From positions 22,485 to 86,484 of the forward strand of contig NZ_KQ948738.1 in assembly GCF_001514195.1 (NCBI RefSeq): 64,000 nucleotides of DNA, read 5' to 3'. The stretch's first letter is position 1; each line of letters begins with the position of its first letter. Below are positions 16,723 through 25,968 of the stretch, one piece after another. The notes beneath the pieces were generated by a model that was not told the DNA's origin, did not search any database, and saw nothing but the letters and a program-made list of their open reading frames with translations. This stretch comes from Streptomyces griseorubiginosus (GTDB lineage Bacteria > Actinomycetota > Actinomycetes > Streptomycetales > Streptomycetaceae). Made by a program: the position numbers and the translations under genes.

Positions 16723-18696
16723 TCAGTTCCGTATGGACGCCGACAAGCGGTGCAGACGCAGGGCGAGTTGGATCTCCAGAGCGCGGGCGGGGCTCTGCCA
16801 GTCCTCACCGAGCAGCCGACCCACGCGCTCCAGACGTTGGGCGACGGTGTTCACGTGGACGTGCAGGTCGTCCTTCGTACGGGCCGGGCTCATCCCGCTG
16901 GCGAAGTAGGCGTCCAGGGTGCGCAGGAGGTCGGTGCCCCGTCTCTCGTCGTACGCGACAACCCGGCCGATGGTCCGCTCGACGAAGCCCGCGATGTCCC
17001 GGTCGCCGGCCAGGAGCAGTCCGAGGAACCCGAAGTCCTCGGCCGCCGCCCCGTCCCCCGAGCGGCCAAGGAGCCGCAGGGCGTCGAGGCAGCGGCGGCC
17101 CTCCTCGTAGGCGGCGGCCACGGCGTCCGGGTGGACGGCGAGGTCGCGCACCGGGGCGGAGGCACCCACGGTGACCGCCTCGTGGACGGCGGTGCCGAGG
17201 TGCCCGGCGGTACGACGGGCCAGTTCGGTGGCGGTGTCCTTGTCGGTCAGGGGCAACAGCAGGACGGTCCCGCCGTCGCGGGCGGCGGCCAGGCCGTGCC
17301 GGGTCGTGGCGAGGTGGGAGGCCGCGGACCACAGGCGTCTGCGGGCTGCCGCCTGCTGGTCGGCGTCGGCCGCGGGACCGTCGAGCCGTGCCGCCAGCAC
17401 GACATGGGTGGCGTCGAGGTCGGCACCCAGCCGCGCGGCCCGTTCCCGTAGCAGACGCGGATCGCGGTCCCGGGCGTCGAGCAGGTCGTCCAGCAGCTCG
17501 CCGCGCACCCGCTGTTCGGCCTCCGCGGCGGACCGTCTGGCGAGCAGCAGCAAGGAGGTGACCATCGCGGCGCGCTCCAGCGTGCGCTGGTCCACCGGGT
17601 CGAGCCCGGGGTGACCGCGCAGCACGAGCGCGCCGAGGAGTTCGCCGCCGGCGGCGACGGCGGCGATCCAGTCGTCCCGGTGCCGTACGGCATGGCCTTC
17701 GATGCGGGAGGTCTCCAGTGGCTCGGCGGGTGCGAGTTCGGTGAACTCCACCGTGCCGTCGAGGATCTCGGAGACGGCCGCCGCCACGTCGTGCACCCCG
17801 CCGCCGCGCAGCACCAGTTCGGCGAGCCGGTCGTGGACGTCGGAGGCGCGCTCGATGACACCGCTGCGGTCCCGGATGATCTCGTTGGCCCGCTCCAGCT
17901 CGGTGAGGGCCGAGCGGGTCTCGGTGAGGAGGTTCGCGGTGTCGATGGCGGCCGCGGCGAGGGCGGCGAAGGAGCCGAGCAGGGCGATCTGCTCCCGTTC
18001 GAAGACCCGGGCCCGCCGGTCCGCCGCGAACAGCACCCCGATGACGCGGTGCCCCAGGGTCAGCGGCACGCCGAGGATGGCGACCAGGCCCTCGTCCCGT
18101 ACGCCCGAGTCGATGGCCAGGGTGTGCCGGAAGCGGTCGTCCTTGAAGTAGTCGTCGGTGACGTAGGGGCGGGCCGTCTGGGCGACCAGTCCGCCGAGGC
18201 CCTCGCCCATCCCGAGCCGCAGCTGCTGGAACCGGGCGGCTACCGACCCCTCGGTGACCCTCATGTAGGTGTCACCGCGGGCCGGGTCGTGCAGGCTCAG
18301 GTACGCCACGTCCGTGCCGAGCAAAGACCGGGCGCGCTGCACGATGGCCCGCAGCACCGCGTCCAGGTCCCGGAGCCCTGCCAGGTCGTGGGCGGTCTCG
18401 AACAGGGCGGAGAGTTCGGCCTCGCGCCGGCGCCTGCCCTCCAGCTCGGAGCGCACGCACAGGGCGACCGTCCTGGCCGCCTCGAGCGCCGCGATCCACT
18501 CGGCGGACCTGCCCTCGGCGCGGGCGATCAGCACAGGCTGCTCGTAGGCGTCGGCGGACGCGCCCCTGGCCAGCAGGGCGAGGAAGGGTGCCTCGGCACT
18601 GGCGGCGGAGGGCTCGGCGGAGTGCGGGTGACCGCCGGGCCCCGGCTGACCGTCGAGCTGCGTGTGATCGCTGGACATGCCCACAGGATTGCTCAT
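16723..18696 (-). CDS. GAF domain-containing PucR-type transcriptional regulator
   Basis: A 657-residue regulator. A GAF domain lies at ~90-255 (ALFETAHDLAGLRDLDAVLRAIV ... GVPLTLGHRVIGVLFAADRR). A short coiled region and a central GGDEF-like/CdaR linker follow. The C-terminal PucR helix-turn-helix is at ~595-650 (DLLRTLDAYFASGMSPARTKDDLHVHVNTVAQRLERV). Such proteins sense small molecules through GAF and activate catabolic genes. ATG at 18696 is used, with GGGGTGAG upstream; ATG at 18678 is also possible. It starts 48 bases after the 3-hydroxybutyrate dehydrogenase stop, so the two are probably one operon and may control the MFS gene. Confidence 0.9.
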   Translation of the reverse strand: MSNPVGMSSDHTQLDGQPGPGGHPHSAEPSAASAEAPFLALLARGASADAYEQPVLIARAEGRSAEWIAALEAARTVALCVRSELEGRRRREAELSALFETAHDLAGLRDLDAVLRAIVQRARSLLGTDVAYLSLHDPARGDTYMRVTEGSVAARFQQLRLGMGEGLGGLVAQTARPYVTDDYFKDDRFRHTLAIDSGVRDEGLVAILGVPLTLGHRVIGVLFAADRRARVFEREQIALLGSFAALAAAAIDTANLLTETRSALTELERANEIIRDRSGVIERASDVHDRLAELVLRGGGVHDVAAAVSEILDGTVEFTELAPAEPLETSRIEGHAVRHRDDWIAAVAAGGELLGALVLRGHPGLDPVDQRTLERAAMVTSLLLLARRSAAEAEQRVRGELLDDLLDARDRDPRLLRERAARLGADLDATHVVLAARLDGPAADADQQAAARRRLWSAASHLATTRHGLAAARDGGTVLLLPLTDKDTATELARRTAGHLGTAVHEAVTVGASAPVRDLAVHPDAVAAAYEEGRRCLDALRLLGRSGDGAAAEDFGFLGLLLAGDRDIAGFVERTIGRVVAYDERRGTDLLRTLDAYFASGMSPARTKDDLHVHVNTVAQRLERVGRLLGEDWQSPARALEIQLALRLHRLSASIRN

Positions 18697-18744
18697 CGCA
18701 CGCTCACCCCGTCAGGCCTGTGGAAAACTCCGGGCCGGTCCCGG

Positions 18745-19551
18745 TCAGTGCGCGGTCCAGCCGCCGTCGAGGACGAGCGAGGTGCCGGTGACGAAGGACG
18801 CGTGCGGGCCGCACAGGTACGCCACGGCCTCCGCGACCTCCTCGGGTTCGATGAGCCGCTTGAGCGCGCTGTCCTGGAGCAGCACCTCGGACACCACGCG
18901 CTCCTCGGGGATGCCGTGCGCCTTGGCCTGGTCGGCGATCTGTCGTTCGACCAGTGGGGTGCGCACATAGGCGGGGTTCACACAGTTCGAGGTCACTCCG
19001 TGGGGGGCGCCTTCGAGGGCGGCCGTCTTGGAGAGACCCTCCAGGCCGTGTTTGGCGGCCACGTAGGCGGCTTTGTAGGCCGAGGCACGCAGTCCGTGGA
19101 CCGAGGACACGTTGACGATCCGCCCCCACCCCTGCCCGTACATGTGCGGCAGCGCGCCGCGGATCAGGCGGAACGGCGCCTCCAGCATCACGGTGAGGAC
19201 CGTGTGGAACGCCTCGGGCGGGAACTCCTCGATGGGACGGACCAGTTGGATGCCGGCGTTGTTGACCAGGACGTCGGTGCCGGCAGCCGCGTGCTCGGCG
19301 GCGTCCAGGTCGGTGAGGTCGAGGACATGCGGCTCCACCGTCCCGGACAGTCCCGTGGCCTGCTCGGCGAGCGCCTCCAGACCGGCGGCGTCCCGGTCGA
19401 CCGCTCTCACCTTGGCCCCGGCGGCCGCGAGCCGCAGCGCGCAGGCGCGGCCGATGCCGCCGGCGGCGCCGGTGACGAGGGCGGTGCGGCCGCCGAGATC
19501 GAGCGCGGCGGCGTGAGATGCGGGTCCCGGGAGGACACTGCTGGCGGTCAT
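18745..19551 (-). CDS. 3-hydroxybutyrate dehydrogenase (SDR family)
   Basis: A 268-residue classical short-chain dehydrogenase. The cofactor motif is TGAAGGIGRA at ~28-37, followed by NNAG, the catalytic Ser in NVSSVHGL and the YxxxK in AAYVAAKHG. The PEEVAEAVAYLCGPHASFVTGTSLVLDGGWTAH tail and the QIADQAKAHGIPEE insert are characteristic of D-3-hydroxybutyrate dehydrogenases, which oxidize 3-hydroxybutyrate to acetoacetate with NAD+. Upstream of and in the same direction as the PucR gene. The ATG at 19551 has only a weak Shine-Dalgarno. Confidence 0.87.
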   Translation of the reverse strand: MTASSVLPGPASHAAALDLGGRTALVTGAAGGIGRACALRLAAAGAKVRAVDRDAAGLEALAEQATGLSGTVEPHVLDLTDLDAAEHAAAGTDVLVNNAGIQLVRPIEEFPPEAFHTVLTVMLEAPFRLIRGALPHMYGQGWGRIVNVSSVHGLRASAYKAAYVAAKHGLEGLSKTAALEGAPHGVTSNCVNPAYVRTPLVERQIADQAKAHGIPEERVVSEVLLQDSALKRLIEPEEVAEAVAYLCGPHASFVTGTSLVLDGGWTAH

Positions 19552-19605
19552 GGTCCGACCCTAGGCAGGATCCCCTCCTCGCCACATGTGGTCACGCCCC
19601 ATAAT

Positions 19606-20085
19606 TCACTCGGAACTCATGGTTTCGAACCATGTGGGGGCGTCCACCGTCGCCTGCTTGATCCGCTGCATCCCGAACTCGTTGAGGTCGGGCAGGGCGT
19701 CCAGGGGGAACCATCCCACTTCCAGCGACTCGTCGTCGTTGACCCGGGCCTCACCGCCCACGGCACGACAGCGGAACGAGATGTCCATGTACTGGCAGAT
19801 GTCACCGTTGACGTACGTCACGGGATTGAGCGCCTGGACCAGGACGACCCGCTCGACGACACAGAGGACGCCCGTCTCCTCCTCGACCTCCCGCACGGCA
19901 CAGTCCGCGGGCTGCTCCCCCGGCTCCGGGATACCGCCGAGCATCGACCACTTGCCGGTGTCCGAGCGGCGGTTGAGCAGCACTCTGCCCTCGTCGTCGA
20001 AGACGATGGCGCTGACGCCGGGGAGCCAGAGCAGGTCGTGGCCGATGGACTTCCGGAGGGTGCGGATGAAATCTGGGGTAGCCAT
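19606..20085 (-). CDS. Nudix hydrolase
   Basis: A 159-residue protein with a full Nudix box, GGIPEPGEQPADCAVREVEEETGV, around residues 50-73 (Gx5Ex7REVxEExGx), so it should cleave a nucleoside diphosphate linked to another moiety with Mg2+. The N-terminal SIGHDLLWLPGVSAIVFDDEGRVLLNRR and the C-terminal RVNDDESLEVGWFPLDALPDL are common in actinobacterial ADP-ribose/NTP pyrophosphatase-like members. The substrate is not predictable. Downstream of the 9-bp repeat array at 20165-20245, which lies in its upstream region. Confidence 0.9.
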   Translation of the reverse strand: MATPDFIRTLRKSIGHDLLWLPGVSAIVFDDEGRVLLNRRSDTGKWSMLGGIPEPGEQPADCAVREVEEETGVLCVVERVVLVQALNPVTYVNGDICQYMDISFRCRAVGGEARVNDDESLEVGWFPLDALPDLNEFGMQRIKQATVDAPTWFETMSSE

Positions 20086-20164
20086 GGGCCGACCCTAACC
20101 GCCGCCGGTGACACGTCCGTGTTCTTCCGGACGAGGACGGGCGGACGCCCGGTCACCCGCCGCA

Positions 20165-20245
20165 CCCGCAGCACCCGCAGCACCCGCAGCACCCGCAGCA
20201 CCCGCAGCACCCGCAGCACCCGCAGCACCCGCAGCACCCGCAGCA
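20165..20245. repeat. Nine perfect copies of a 9-bp repeat upstream of the Nudix gene
   Basis: CCCGCAGCA is repeated nine times without error from 20165 to 20245. It sits between the lnt stop (20277) and the Nudix start (20085), both minus strand. Perfect identity suggests a young or continually remodelled array that may vary in length. Confidence 0.95.
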
Positions 20246-20276
20246 CAACGCCTGACGCCTGACGCGGTCGTACGCC

Positions 20277-21890
20277 CTACACGTCCCCGGTACGACGCCC
20301 CCGCACCCCGGCGCTGATCGCCCAGCCGAGACCGCCGGCAGCCACCAGGACCAGGAGCATCTCGGGCAGGGTGCCCATCAGGGTGGCCGGGGTCTCCGAC
20401 GACCTCAGCGGCACCTTCTGCACCAGCGAGGCGGGGACGAACATGCCCGTCCTCTGGGTGATCCTCCCGTCCGGCATGATGATCGCACTGACGCCGCTGG
20501 TCACCGGGACGGTGACGGTCCGGCTGTGCTCCACCGCGCGGACCCGGGACATCGCGAGCTGCTGGTAGGTCATCTCGCTGCGGTCGAAGGTCGCGTTGTT
20601 GCTCGGCACGGAGATCAGCTGGGCGCCGTCGGTGACCTCGGAGCGCACGGCCCAGTCGAAGGCGGCCTCGTAGCAGGTGACCAGGCCGACCTTGGCGTTG
20701 GCCATCCGGAACACACCCGGCTTGGTGCCGCGGCTGAAGTCCTGGCGGACCATGGAGGTCCAGTTCTTGTTGATCGCCCCCACGAGCGAGCGCAGCGGGA
20801 GGTACTCGCCGAACGGCTGGATCTGCCGCTTGTCGTAGGTGTCGGTGGGGCCCTTGACCGGGTCCCAGAGGATCTGCTCGTTGTAGAGCTTGCCGCCGCG
20901 CTCGACGACTCCGCCGACGGAGATCGGCGCGTCGATGGCCTGGGCGGCCTGCTCGATGGTCGCCGCCGCCTCCGGGTCGGTGTAGGGGTCGACGTCGGAG
21001 GAGTTCTCCGGCCAGAGCACGATGTCGGGCTTCGCGACCTTGCCGGCCTTCACCTCGGCGGCCAGCCGCTCCGTCTCACGCGCGTGGTAGTCGAGCACGG
21101 CCCTGCGCTGAGCGTTGAAGTCCAGACCCGCGCGCGGCACGTTGCCCTGGATGGCCGCGACGGTCACGGTGCCGTCCTCGGCCTTGTCGCTCACCAGGCC
21201 CCGGGCGGCGAGCGCCCCGACCACCGGTACGACCACGCTCAGCAGGGCCACGGCGGCCGCCGGGCGTCGTACGGCCCCGGTCCCCCGCCGCTCCACGACC
21301 AGCCGGACGACGTCGTACAGGCCGAATCCGCACAGCACGACGGCGAAGCCCAGCACGGGTGTGCCGCCCACCGCGGCGAGCGGCAGGAAGACACCGTCGG
21401 CCTGTCCGAACGCGATCTTGCCCCAGGGAAAGCCGTGGAACGGCACACGCGCGCGTGCCGCCTCGCCGGCGATCCACACGGCGGCCGCCCACACCGGGGC
21501 GCCGGGCAGCTTGGAGACCGCGGCCACGCCCACACCGACCAGCGCGACGAAGATCGCCTCGATCGCGACCAGCGCCAGCCACGGGCCGGGGCCGACCTCG
21601 ACGCCGGTCCACACCAGCAGCGGCAGCAGGAAGCCCAGTCCGAAGAGGTAACCGAGACCGAAGGCCGCCTTCCAGCCACGGCCGCGCAGCACCCAGCCGA
21701 AGACCGCGAAGGCGGGCAGGGCCAGCCACCACAGGGTGCGGGGCGGGAAACTGACGTAGAGGAGCACTCCGGAGAGCGCCGCGGCGGCGGCCGGCAGGAG
21801 ACGGCGGAGCCGGGCGGCCCAGCGGGAGGCGGGTGCGGACGGCGGTTCCAGCTGGTCCGACTCGTCCACGGAGGTTGCGGTGACGGTCAC
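20277..21890 (-). CDS. lnt: Apolipoprotein N-acyltransferase
   Basis: A 537-residue membrane enzyme that adds the third acyl chain to lipoproteins. About six hydrophobic helices cover residues ~30-235, then a nitrilase-type catalytic domain. The triad residues are visible: E295 (WPENSSDVD), K354 (YDKRQIQPFGEYLP) and C406 (VTCYEAAFDW). The GTG at 21890 begins MTVTATSVDESD; the upstream frame is not conserved-looking. It would act on the lipoproteins encoded elsewhere, including those here. Actinobacteria with mycolates fuse Lnt to Ppm1; this one is a stand-alone Lnt. Confidence 0.93.
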   Translation of the reverse strand: MTVTATSVDESDQLEPPSAPASRWAARLRRLLPAAAAALSGVLLYVSFPPRTLWWLALPAFAVFGWVLRGRGWKAAFGLGYLFGLGFLLPLLVWTGVEVGPGPWLALVAIEAIFVALVGVGVAAVSKLPGAPVWAAAVWIAGEAARARVPFHGFPWGKIAFGQADGVFLPLAAVGGTPVLGFAVVLCGFGLYDVVRLVVERRGTGAVRRPAAAVALLSVVVPVVGALAARGLVSDKAEDGTVTVAAIQGNVPRAGLDFNAQRRAVLDYHARETERLAAEVKAGKVAKPDIVLWPENSSDVDPYTDPEAAATIEQAAQAIDAPISVGGVVERGGKLYNEQILWDPVKGPTDTYDKRQIQPFGEYLPLRSLVGAINKNWTSMVRQDFSRGTKPGVFRMANAKVGLVTCYEAAFDWAVRSEVTDGAQLISVPSNNATFDRSEMTYQQLAMSRVRAVEHSRTVTVPVTSGVSAIIMPDGRITQRTGMFVPASLVQKVPLRSSETPATLMGTLPEMLLVLVAAGGLGWAISAGVRGRRTGDV

Positions 21891-22119
21891 TCCGGGAGTG
21901 TACGGCGGTTGACCTTGGCGTCGACAGCGCGGTCCGCCTGGTGACCGGGGTCCCCCCGGACCGCTCGAACCGTGCCGCTGCCGGGCAACCCGGCGCAACT
22001 CGTCCACAAATCGACCTTCAGCCGTTACGGTGTGCCGGAGTCCTCGTCGCGCGGGTGTCCGGGCGGCGGGCCACAGGTCGGGGGACCGGGGTTCGGGGGG
22101 CGGGGTGGGTTCCACGGGG

Positions 22120-23148
22120 ATGACGTCTGTGGCCGGTGCTGCGGCGGACGGCGACAGACGCAACGCTTCGGACGGGGTGGGCGTCCTGGTCCTCGGGGCC
22201 TGTGCCGCCTGGTCGCTGATCACCGCGGCCGTGCACGACGGCCGTCCGGAGGGCGTTCTGCTCGCCCTGCTGGCCGTGTCCGCGGGCTACGCCGCGGGCC
22301 GGATCTCGGGGGCGCTGCTGCCGGTCGCCGCACCCTGTGCCGCCGCGGTGACCGCGTTCGGACTCGCGGTGGGGCTCCCCCATCTCGCACCGGGCCCCGA
22401 GATCGTCGCGCCGCTCGGTCACGCGGGCGCCACGGCCGCACTGCTGACCCTGGCCGCCGGTGCGGCGTGCTGTGCCGCCTGGACCACCGGATCGCCCGTC
22501 CTGAGGCTCCTTCTGCGGCTGCTGGCCGTCGCCATCGCGGTGACCTCGGCGGTTCTGGGTTCGGTCTCCGGGCTGGTGACGTGTCTGGCCGTGCTGTTGT
22601 GCTCGCTCGCGGCGAGCAGGATGGACCACCGGGGCCCCGGCCTCCTCGGTCTCGTCCTGGCCGCGATGTCGGTGACCGGGCTGACCTGGGCGGTCGCCGG
22701 GAGCGCGGTGCCGGACGGGCTCACCGAGTCGCTGCGCGGGCAGCTCACCCCGCACCGGATCGACCTGTGGCACGACGCCCTGCGCATGGCCCGGGAGAAC
22801 ACCGCCCTCGGTGTGGGACCGGGGCGCTTCGGGGAGCTGAGCGGCACGGCGGCCGGCTCGCTGCTGCCCGACGGGAAACCGCATTCGGCGCCGCTCCAGA
22901 TGGCCGCCGAGCAGGGCGTGGTCGGGGTGGTGCTGCTGGCGGCGGCCTTCTGCTGGCTGCTGTACGCGCTGTGGCGCTCGCGGCGCTCCACCCCGATCGT
23001 CCTGACGGCGGGCGCGGCCCTGACGGCGCTGGCGGGGATCGCCGCGGTCGGCAACGCGCTCAGCTTCACCATGGTGTCGGTGGGTGCGGGCCTCCTGGCG
23101 GGCCTGGCGACGGCCCACCCGCTGACCGAGGAGTCGGCTCCGCGATGA
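22120..23148 (+). CDS. O-antigen ligase-like polytopic membrane protein
   Basis: A 342-residue protein with about ten hydrophobic helices. Between helices is a Wzy/WaaL-type loop: HRIDLWHDALRMARENTALGVGPGRFGELS, then LQMAAEQGVVGV. That pattern (RxxxWxxAxxMaxxnPlxGvGpgxF and the downstream QxxaExGxxG) is characteristic of O-antigen ligase/polymerase family proteins, which transfer lipid-linked glycans. In a Gram-positive host it might build a surface polysaccharide or teichoic acid; the substrate is unknown. The start is uncertain because no good Shine-Dalgarno precedes the ATG at 22120. Divergent from lnt. Confidence 0.75.
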   Translation: MTSVAGAAADGDRRNASDGVGVLVLGACAAWSLITAAVHDGRPEGVLLALLAVSAGYAAGRISGALLPVAAPCAAAVTAFGLAVGLPHLAPGPEIVAPLGHAGATAALLTLAAGAACCAAWTTGSPVLRLLLRLLAVAIAVTSAVLGSVSGLVTCLAVLLCSLAASRMDHRGPGLLGLVLAAMSVTGLTWAVAGSAVPDGLTESLRGQLTPHRIDLWHDALRMARENTALGVGPGRFGELSGTAAGSLLPDGKPHSAPLQMAAEQGVVGVVLLAAAFCWLLYALWRSRRSTPIVLTAGAALTALAGIAAVGNALSFTMVSVGAGLLAGLATAHPLTEESAPR

Positions 23149-23163
23149 GGGACAGGTCCGGAC

Positions 23164-23724
23164 TCAGCGTCGCGGGGCCGTGCTCCCGGGCCGCAGCCGG
23201 TCCCGGATGATGCGTACGGCGGCCTCGGCGTCGTCCACGGTGACGGTGAACGTGTGGCCGTCCCACAGCTGGAGCACCACGCCCTCGCCACGCCGTACGA
23301 CGACCGCGGTGCCCTTCTCGGGCCGCCAGCGGTAGCCCCAGCCGCCCCACTGACGCGGGGTGACGTGCGCGACGAACTCGGCTCCGGTGACATGCGCCAG
23401 CGGGATCCGGCGGCGCGGCACGCCGATGTGGCCGCAGCGCACCTCCAGGGAGTCCGTGTCGACCTTGAGGGCGACATGGACGAAGGCGAGCGTCAGGAAG
23501 AGGACGAGCAGTCCGGCCGCGATGCAGCCGACCACGGACATGACGAGAGGGGCGACACCGGAGGTCCACGCCGAGTCGACGGCGAGTTCGACGCCGAGCG
23601 CCACGATCGCCGCGCCGCCGAGCGCGAGCAGCCACTGGATCCGGTTGGACGCGCGACCGGTCCAGACGTCGGCGTGGTGCGAGGTCTGCTCGCCGTGGGG
23701 GTAGTCCCGGGGGTGGTCCCTCAT
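23164..23724 (-). CDS. Membrane protein with PH-like domain
   Basis: A 186-residue protein. The N-terminal ~35 residues are hydrophilic; two adjacent hydrophobic helices follow (IQWLLALGGAAIVALGVELAV and a second at ~65-90). The C-terminal half (LKVDTDSLEVRCGHIGVPRRRIPLAHVTGAEFV ... GTAVVVRRGEGVVLQLWDGHTFTVTVDDAEAAV) resembles bacterial PH domains, predicted to be cytoplasmic and to mediate protein or lipid interaction. Function unknown. ATG at 23724. Convergent with the O-antigen-ligase-like gene, with a 15-base gap. Confidence 0.75.
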   Translation of the reverse strand: MRDHPRDYPHGEQTSHHADVWTGRASNRIQWLLALGGAAIVALGVELAVDSAWTSGVAPLVMSVVGCIAAGLLVLFLTLAFVHVALKVDTDSLEVRCGHIGVPRRRIPLAHVTGAEFVAHVTPRQWGGWGYRWRPEKGTAVVVRRGEGVVLQLWDGHTFTVTVDDAEAAVRIIRDRLRPGSTAPRR

Positions 23725-23930
23725 GCGTACGAGATTACTCAGGTTTCGCCCCGCGGGTAGTTCGTCGCGGAGAGTGACCGCGCTGAGCGTGGCATTCCGG
23801 CCGGGCGGTAATGGCCGTGGACAGTTCCACGGCAAACGGCAATCGGCCCTCGGTCGACCGACGTAACGTTCCAGTCCCGCGGCGCTCGGTCTCAAGCTGG
23901 CCGGTGAAACGTTCCGGCCGCTCGGCGCGC

Positions 23931-24719
23931 TCAGCGGGCGGGCGTGGCCGTGCGCAGCAGTCGGCCTTCCTCGTAAGCCAGGGCGGGCGCGGGCAGCGCG
24001 GTGCCCTCTCGGCCGCTCAGCAGCACGGTGAGGGTGCCGGTGGGCGCTGCCTCGGGCGCCGGCTGTTCGCCGAGCCGGCGCAGCGCCTGGGCGGCGACCG
24101 CCCCGGCGGAGCCGTGCAGGACGAGCGGCGGGCGGCCGGGACGCTGTACGGCGGCCCGGATGCGCTCGGCGACCAGTTCGTAGTGCGTGCAGCCCAGGAC
24201 GACGGTCGTCACGTCCTCGGGAGTGAGGGCGGCGGCCGCGGCGACGGCGGCGTCGATCGCGGCCTCGTCGGCGTGTTCCACCGCCTCGGCGAGGCCGTGG
24301 CAGGGCACCTCGGTGGCGGGCACGCCGTCGGCGAAGTCCGCGATCAGACCGCGCTGGTAGGGGCTGCCGGTGGTGGCGGGCGTGGCCCAGATGGCGAAGG
24401 GGCCGCCGCCGGCCGCGGCGGGCTTGATCGCGGGGACGGTGCCGATGACCGGCAGGTCCGGTTCGAGGCGGGCGCGCAGAGCGGTCAGGGCGTGCACGGT
24501 GGCGGTGTTGCAGCCGATGATCAGCGCGTCGGGGCCGTGCGCGGCGGCCGCTTCGGCGAGGCCCAGCGCGCGCCCGACGATGTCCTCGGGGGTCCGCGGT
24601 CCCCAGGGCATGCCGTCGGGGTCGAGGGAGAGCACGAGATCGGCGTCGGGGCGCAGTCGCCGTACCGCGGCGGTGGCCGCGAGCAGACCGATTCCGGAGT
24701 CCAAGAGCGCGATCTTCAC
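23931..24719 (-). CDS. Glutamate/aspartate racemase family protein
   Basis: A 262-residue protein with the two-Cys racemase layout. It opens with VKIALLDSGIGLL, has the first catalytic Cys in IIGCNTATVHAL and the second in VVLGCTHYEL. These match glutamate racemase (MurI). Sequence between them (GTVPAIKPA) also fits. MurI makes D-glutamate for peptidoglycan. Actinomycetes normally have murI elsewhere, so this could be a paralog acting on another amino acid. The GTG at 24719 gives the conserved N-terminus. It is divergent from the glycosyltransferase with only 57 bases between starts. Confidence 0.8.
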   Translation of the reverse strand: MKIALLDSGIGLLAATAAVRRLRPDADLVLSLDPDGMPWGPRTPEDIVGRALGLAEAAAAHGPDALIIGCNTATVHALTALRARLEPDLPVIGTVPAIKPAAAGGGPFAIWATPATTGSPYQRGLIADFADGVPATEVPCHGLAEAVEHADEAAIDAAVAAAAALTPEDVTTVVLGCTHYELVAERIRAAVQRPGRPPLVLHGSAGAVAAQALRRLGEQPAPEAAPTGTLTVLLSGREGTALPAPALAYEEGRLLRTATPAR

Positions 24720-24776
24720 CCGGCCACGATAGACGATGAGCCCTTGGGGGCCGCTGCCGTGGGGCAGACTGCGCGC

Positions 24777-25955
24777 GTGAGCGCCATCGTGTGGACCGCC
24801 GCCGTATCCCTCGCCGCCTGGCTGTGGCTGCTGCTCTTCCAGGGCTTCTTCTGGCGCACGGACGTGAGGCTGCCGCCGGAGCGGGACCCGGCGCATTGGC
24901 CGTCGGTGGGTGTGGTGGTCCCGGCCCGCGACGAGGCGGAGGTGCTGCCCGCGAGCCTTCCGTCCCTCCTGGCGCAGGACTATCCGGGACGCGCGGAGGT
25001 CTTCCTGGTCGACGACGGCAGCTCGGACGGCACCGGGGAGCTGGCTCGCGAGCTGGCCCGCCGCGCGGGCGGGCTGCCGCTGACCGTGTCGTCTCCGGGT
25101 GAGCCGCCCGCGGGGTGGACCGGCAAGCTGTGGGCGGTGCGCCATGGCATCGGCCTGGCACGCGCGCGTGGTCCCGAGTACCTGCTGCTGACGGACGCCG
25201 ACATCGCGCACGAGCCGGACAGCCTGCGCCGGCTGGTCGCCGCCGCGCACGGCGGGGGCTTCGACGTGGTCTCCCAGATGGCCCGGCTGCGGGTGGAGAG
25301 TCTGTGGGAGCGGCTCGTGGTGCCGGCGTTCGTCTACTTCTTCGCTCAGCTGTATCCGTTCCGGCGGATCGGCAGGAAGGGCGCGCGGACGGCGGCCGCG
25401 GCGGGCGGCTGTGTCCTGCTGCGCGCCGCTACCGCCGAGCGGGCGCGGATCCCCGACGCCATCCGGCACGCCGTCATCGACGACGTGGCCCTCGCGAGGG
25501 CGGTCAAGGGCGGCGGCGGACACATCTGGCTGGGGCTGGCCGAGCGGGTGGACAGTGTGCGCCCCTACCCCCGGCTGCACGACCTGTGGCGGATGGTGTC
25601 GCGCAGCGCCTATGCCCAGCTCCGCCACCACCCCCTGGTCCTGCTGGGCACGGTCCTCGGACTGGCGTTGGTCTATCTGGTCCCGCCGCTCGCCGTCGTC
25701 GTCGGCCTCGCGACAGGCGGCACCTCGACCGTGCTGCTCGGCGGATGCGCATGGCTGGTCATGACCGGGACGTACGTCCCCATCCTCCGCTACTACCGGC
25801 AGCCGCTCTGGCTCGCGCCCCTCCTGCCGTTCACGGCGTTCCTCTACCTCCTCATGACGGTCGACTCGGCGGTGCAGCACTACCGGGGGCGCGGCGCGGC
25901 CTGGAAGGGCCGTACCTACGCCCGCCCGGACGCCGTGGTCGGTGAGGAGAGGTGA
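24777..25955 (+). CDS. Family 2 glycosyltransferase, HpnB-like
   Basis: A 392-residue membrane glycosyltransferase. One N-terminal helix is followed by a GT-A domain with VVVPARDEAEVLP, VDDGSSDGT, LLTDADIAHEP and VIDDVALARAVK (metal and acceptor motifs), then two or three C-terminal helices. The FWRTDVRLPPER-type segment and domain order resemble HpnB, a glycosyltransferase linked to hopanoid gene clusters. Streptomyces make hopanoids, but no hopanoid gene is nearby, so the product is inferred only at family level. The GTG at 24777 is the first codon of the conserved part; with little leader, translation may be leaderless. Confidence 0.82.
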   Translation: MSAIVWTAAVSLAAWLWLLLFQGFFWRTDVRLPPERDPAHWPSVGVVVPARDEAEVLPASLPSLLAQDYPGRAEVFLVDDGSSDGTGELARELARRAGGLPLTVSSPGEPPAGWTGKLWAVRHGIGLARARGPEYLLLTDADIAHEPDSLRRLVAAAHGGGFDVVSQMARLRVESLWERLVVPAFVYFFAQLYPFRRIGRKGARTAAAAGGCVLLRAATAERARIPDAIRHAVIDDVALARAVKGGGGHIWLGLAERVDSVRPYPRLHDLWRMVSRSAYAQLRHHPLVLLGTVLGLALVYLVPPLAVVVGLATGGTSTVLLGGCAWLVMTGTYVPILRYYRQPLWLAPLLPFTAFLYLLMTVDSAVQHYRGRGAAWKGRTYARPDAVVGEER

Positions 25956-25968
25956 AGCGGTCAGAGCC

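Noticed and set aside
20165..20245. Possible CRISPR array from the 9-bp, 24-bp and 39-bp repeats
   Set aside because: Units are contiguous with no unique spacers, too short or too variable in design, and no cas genes are in the window.
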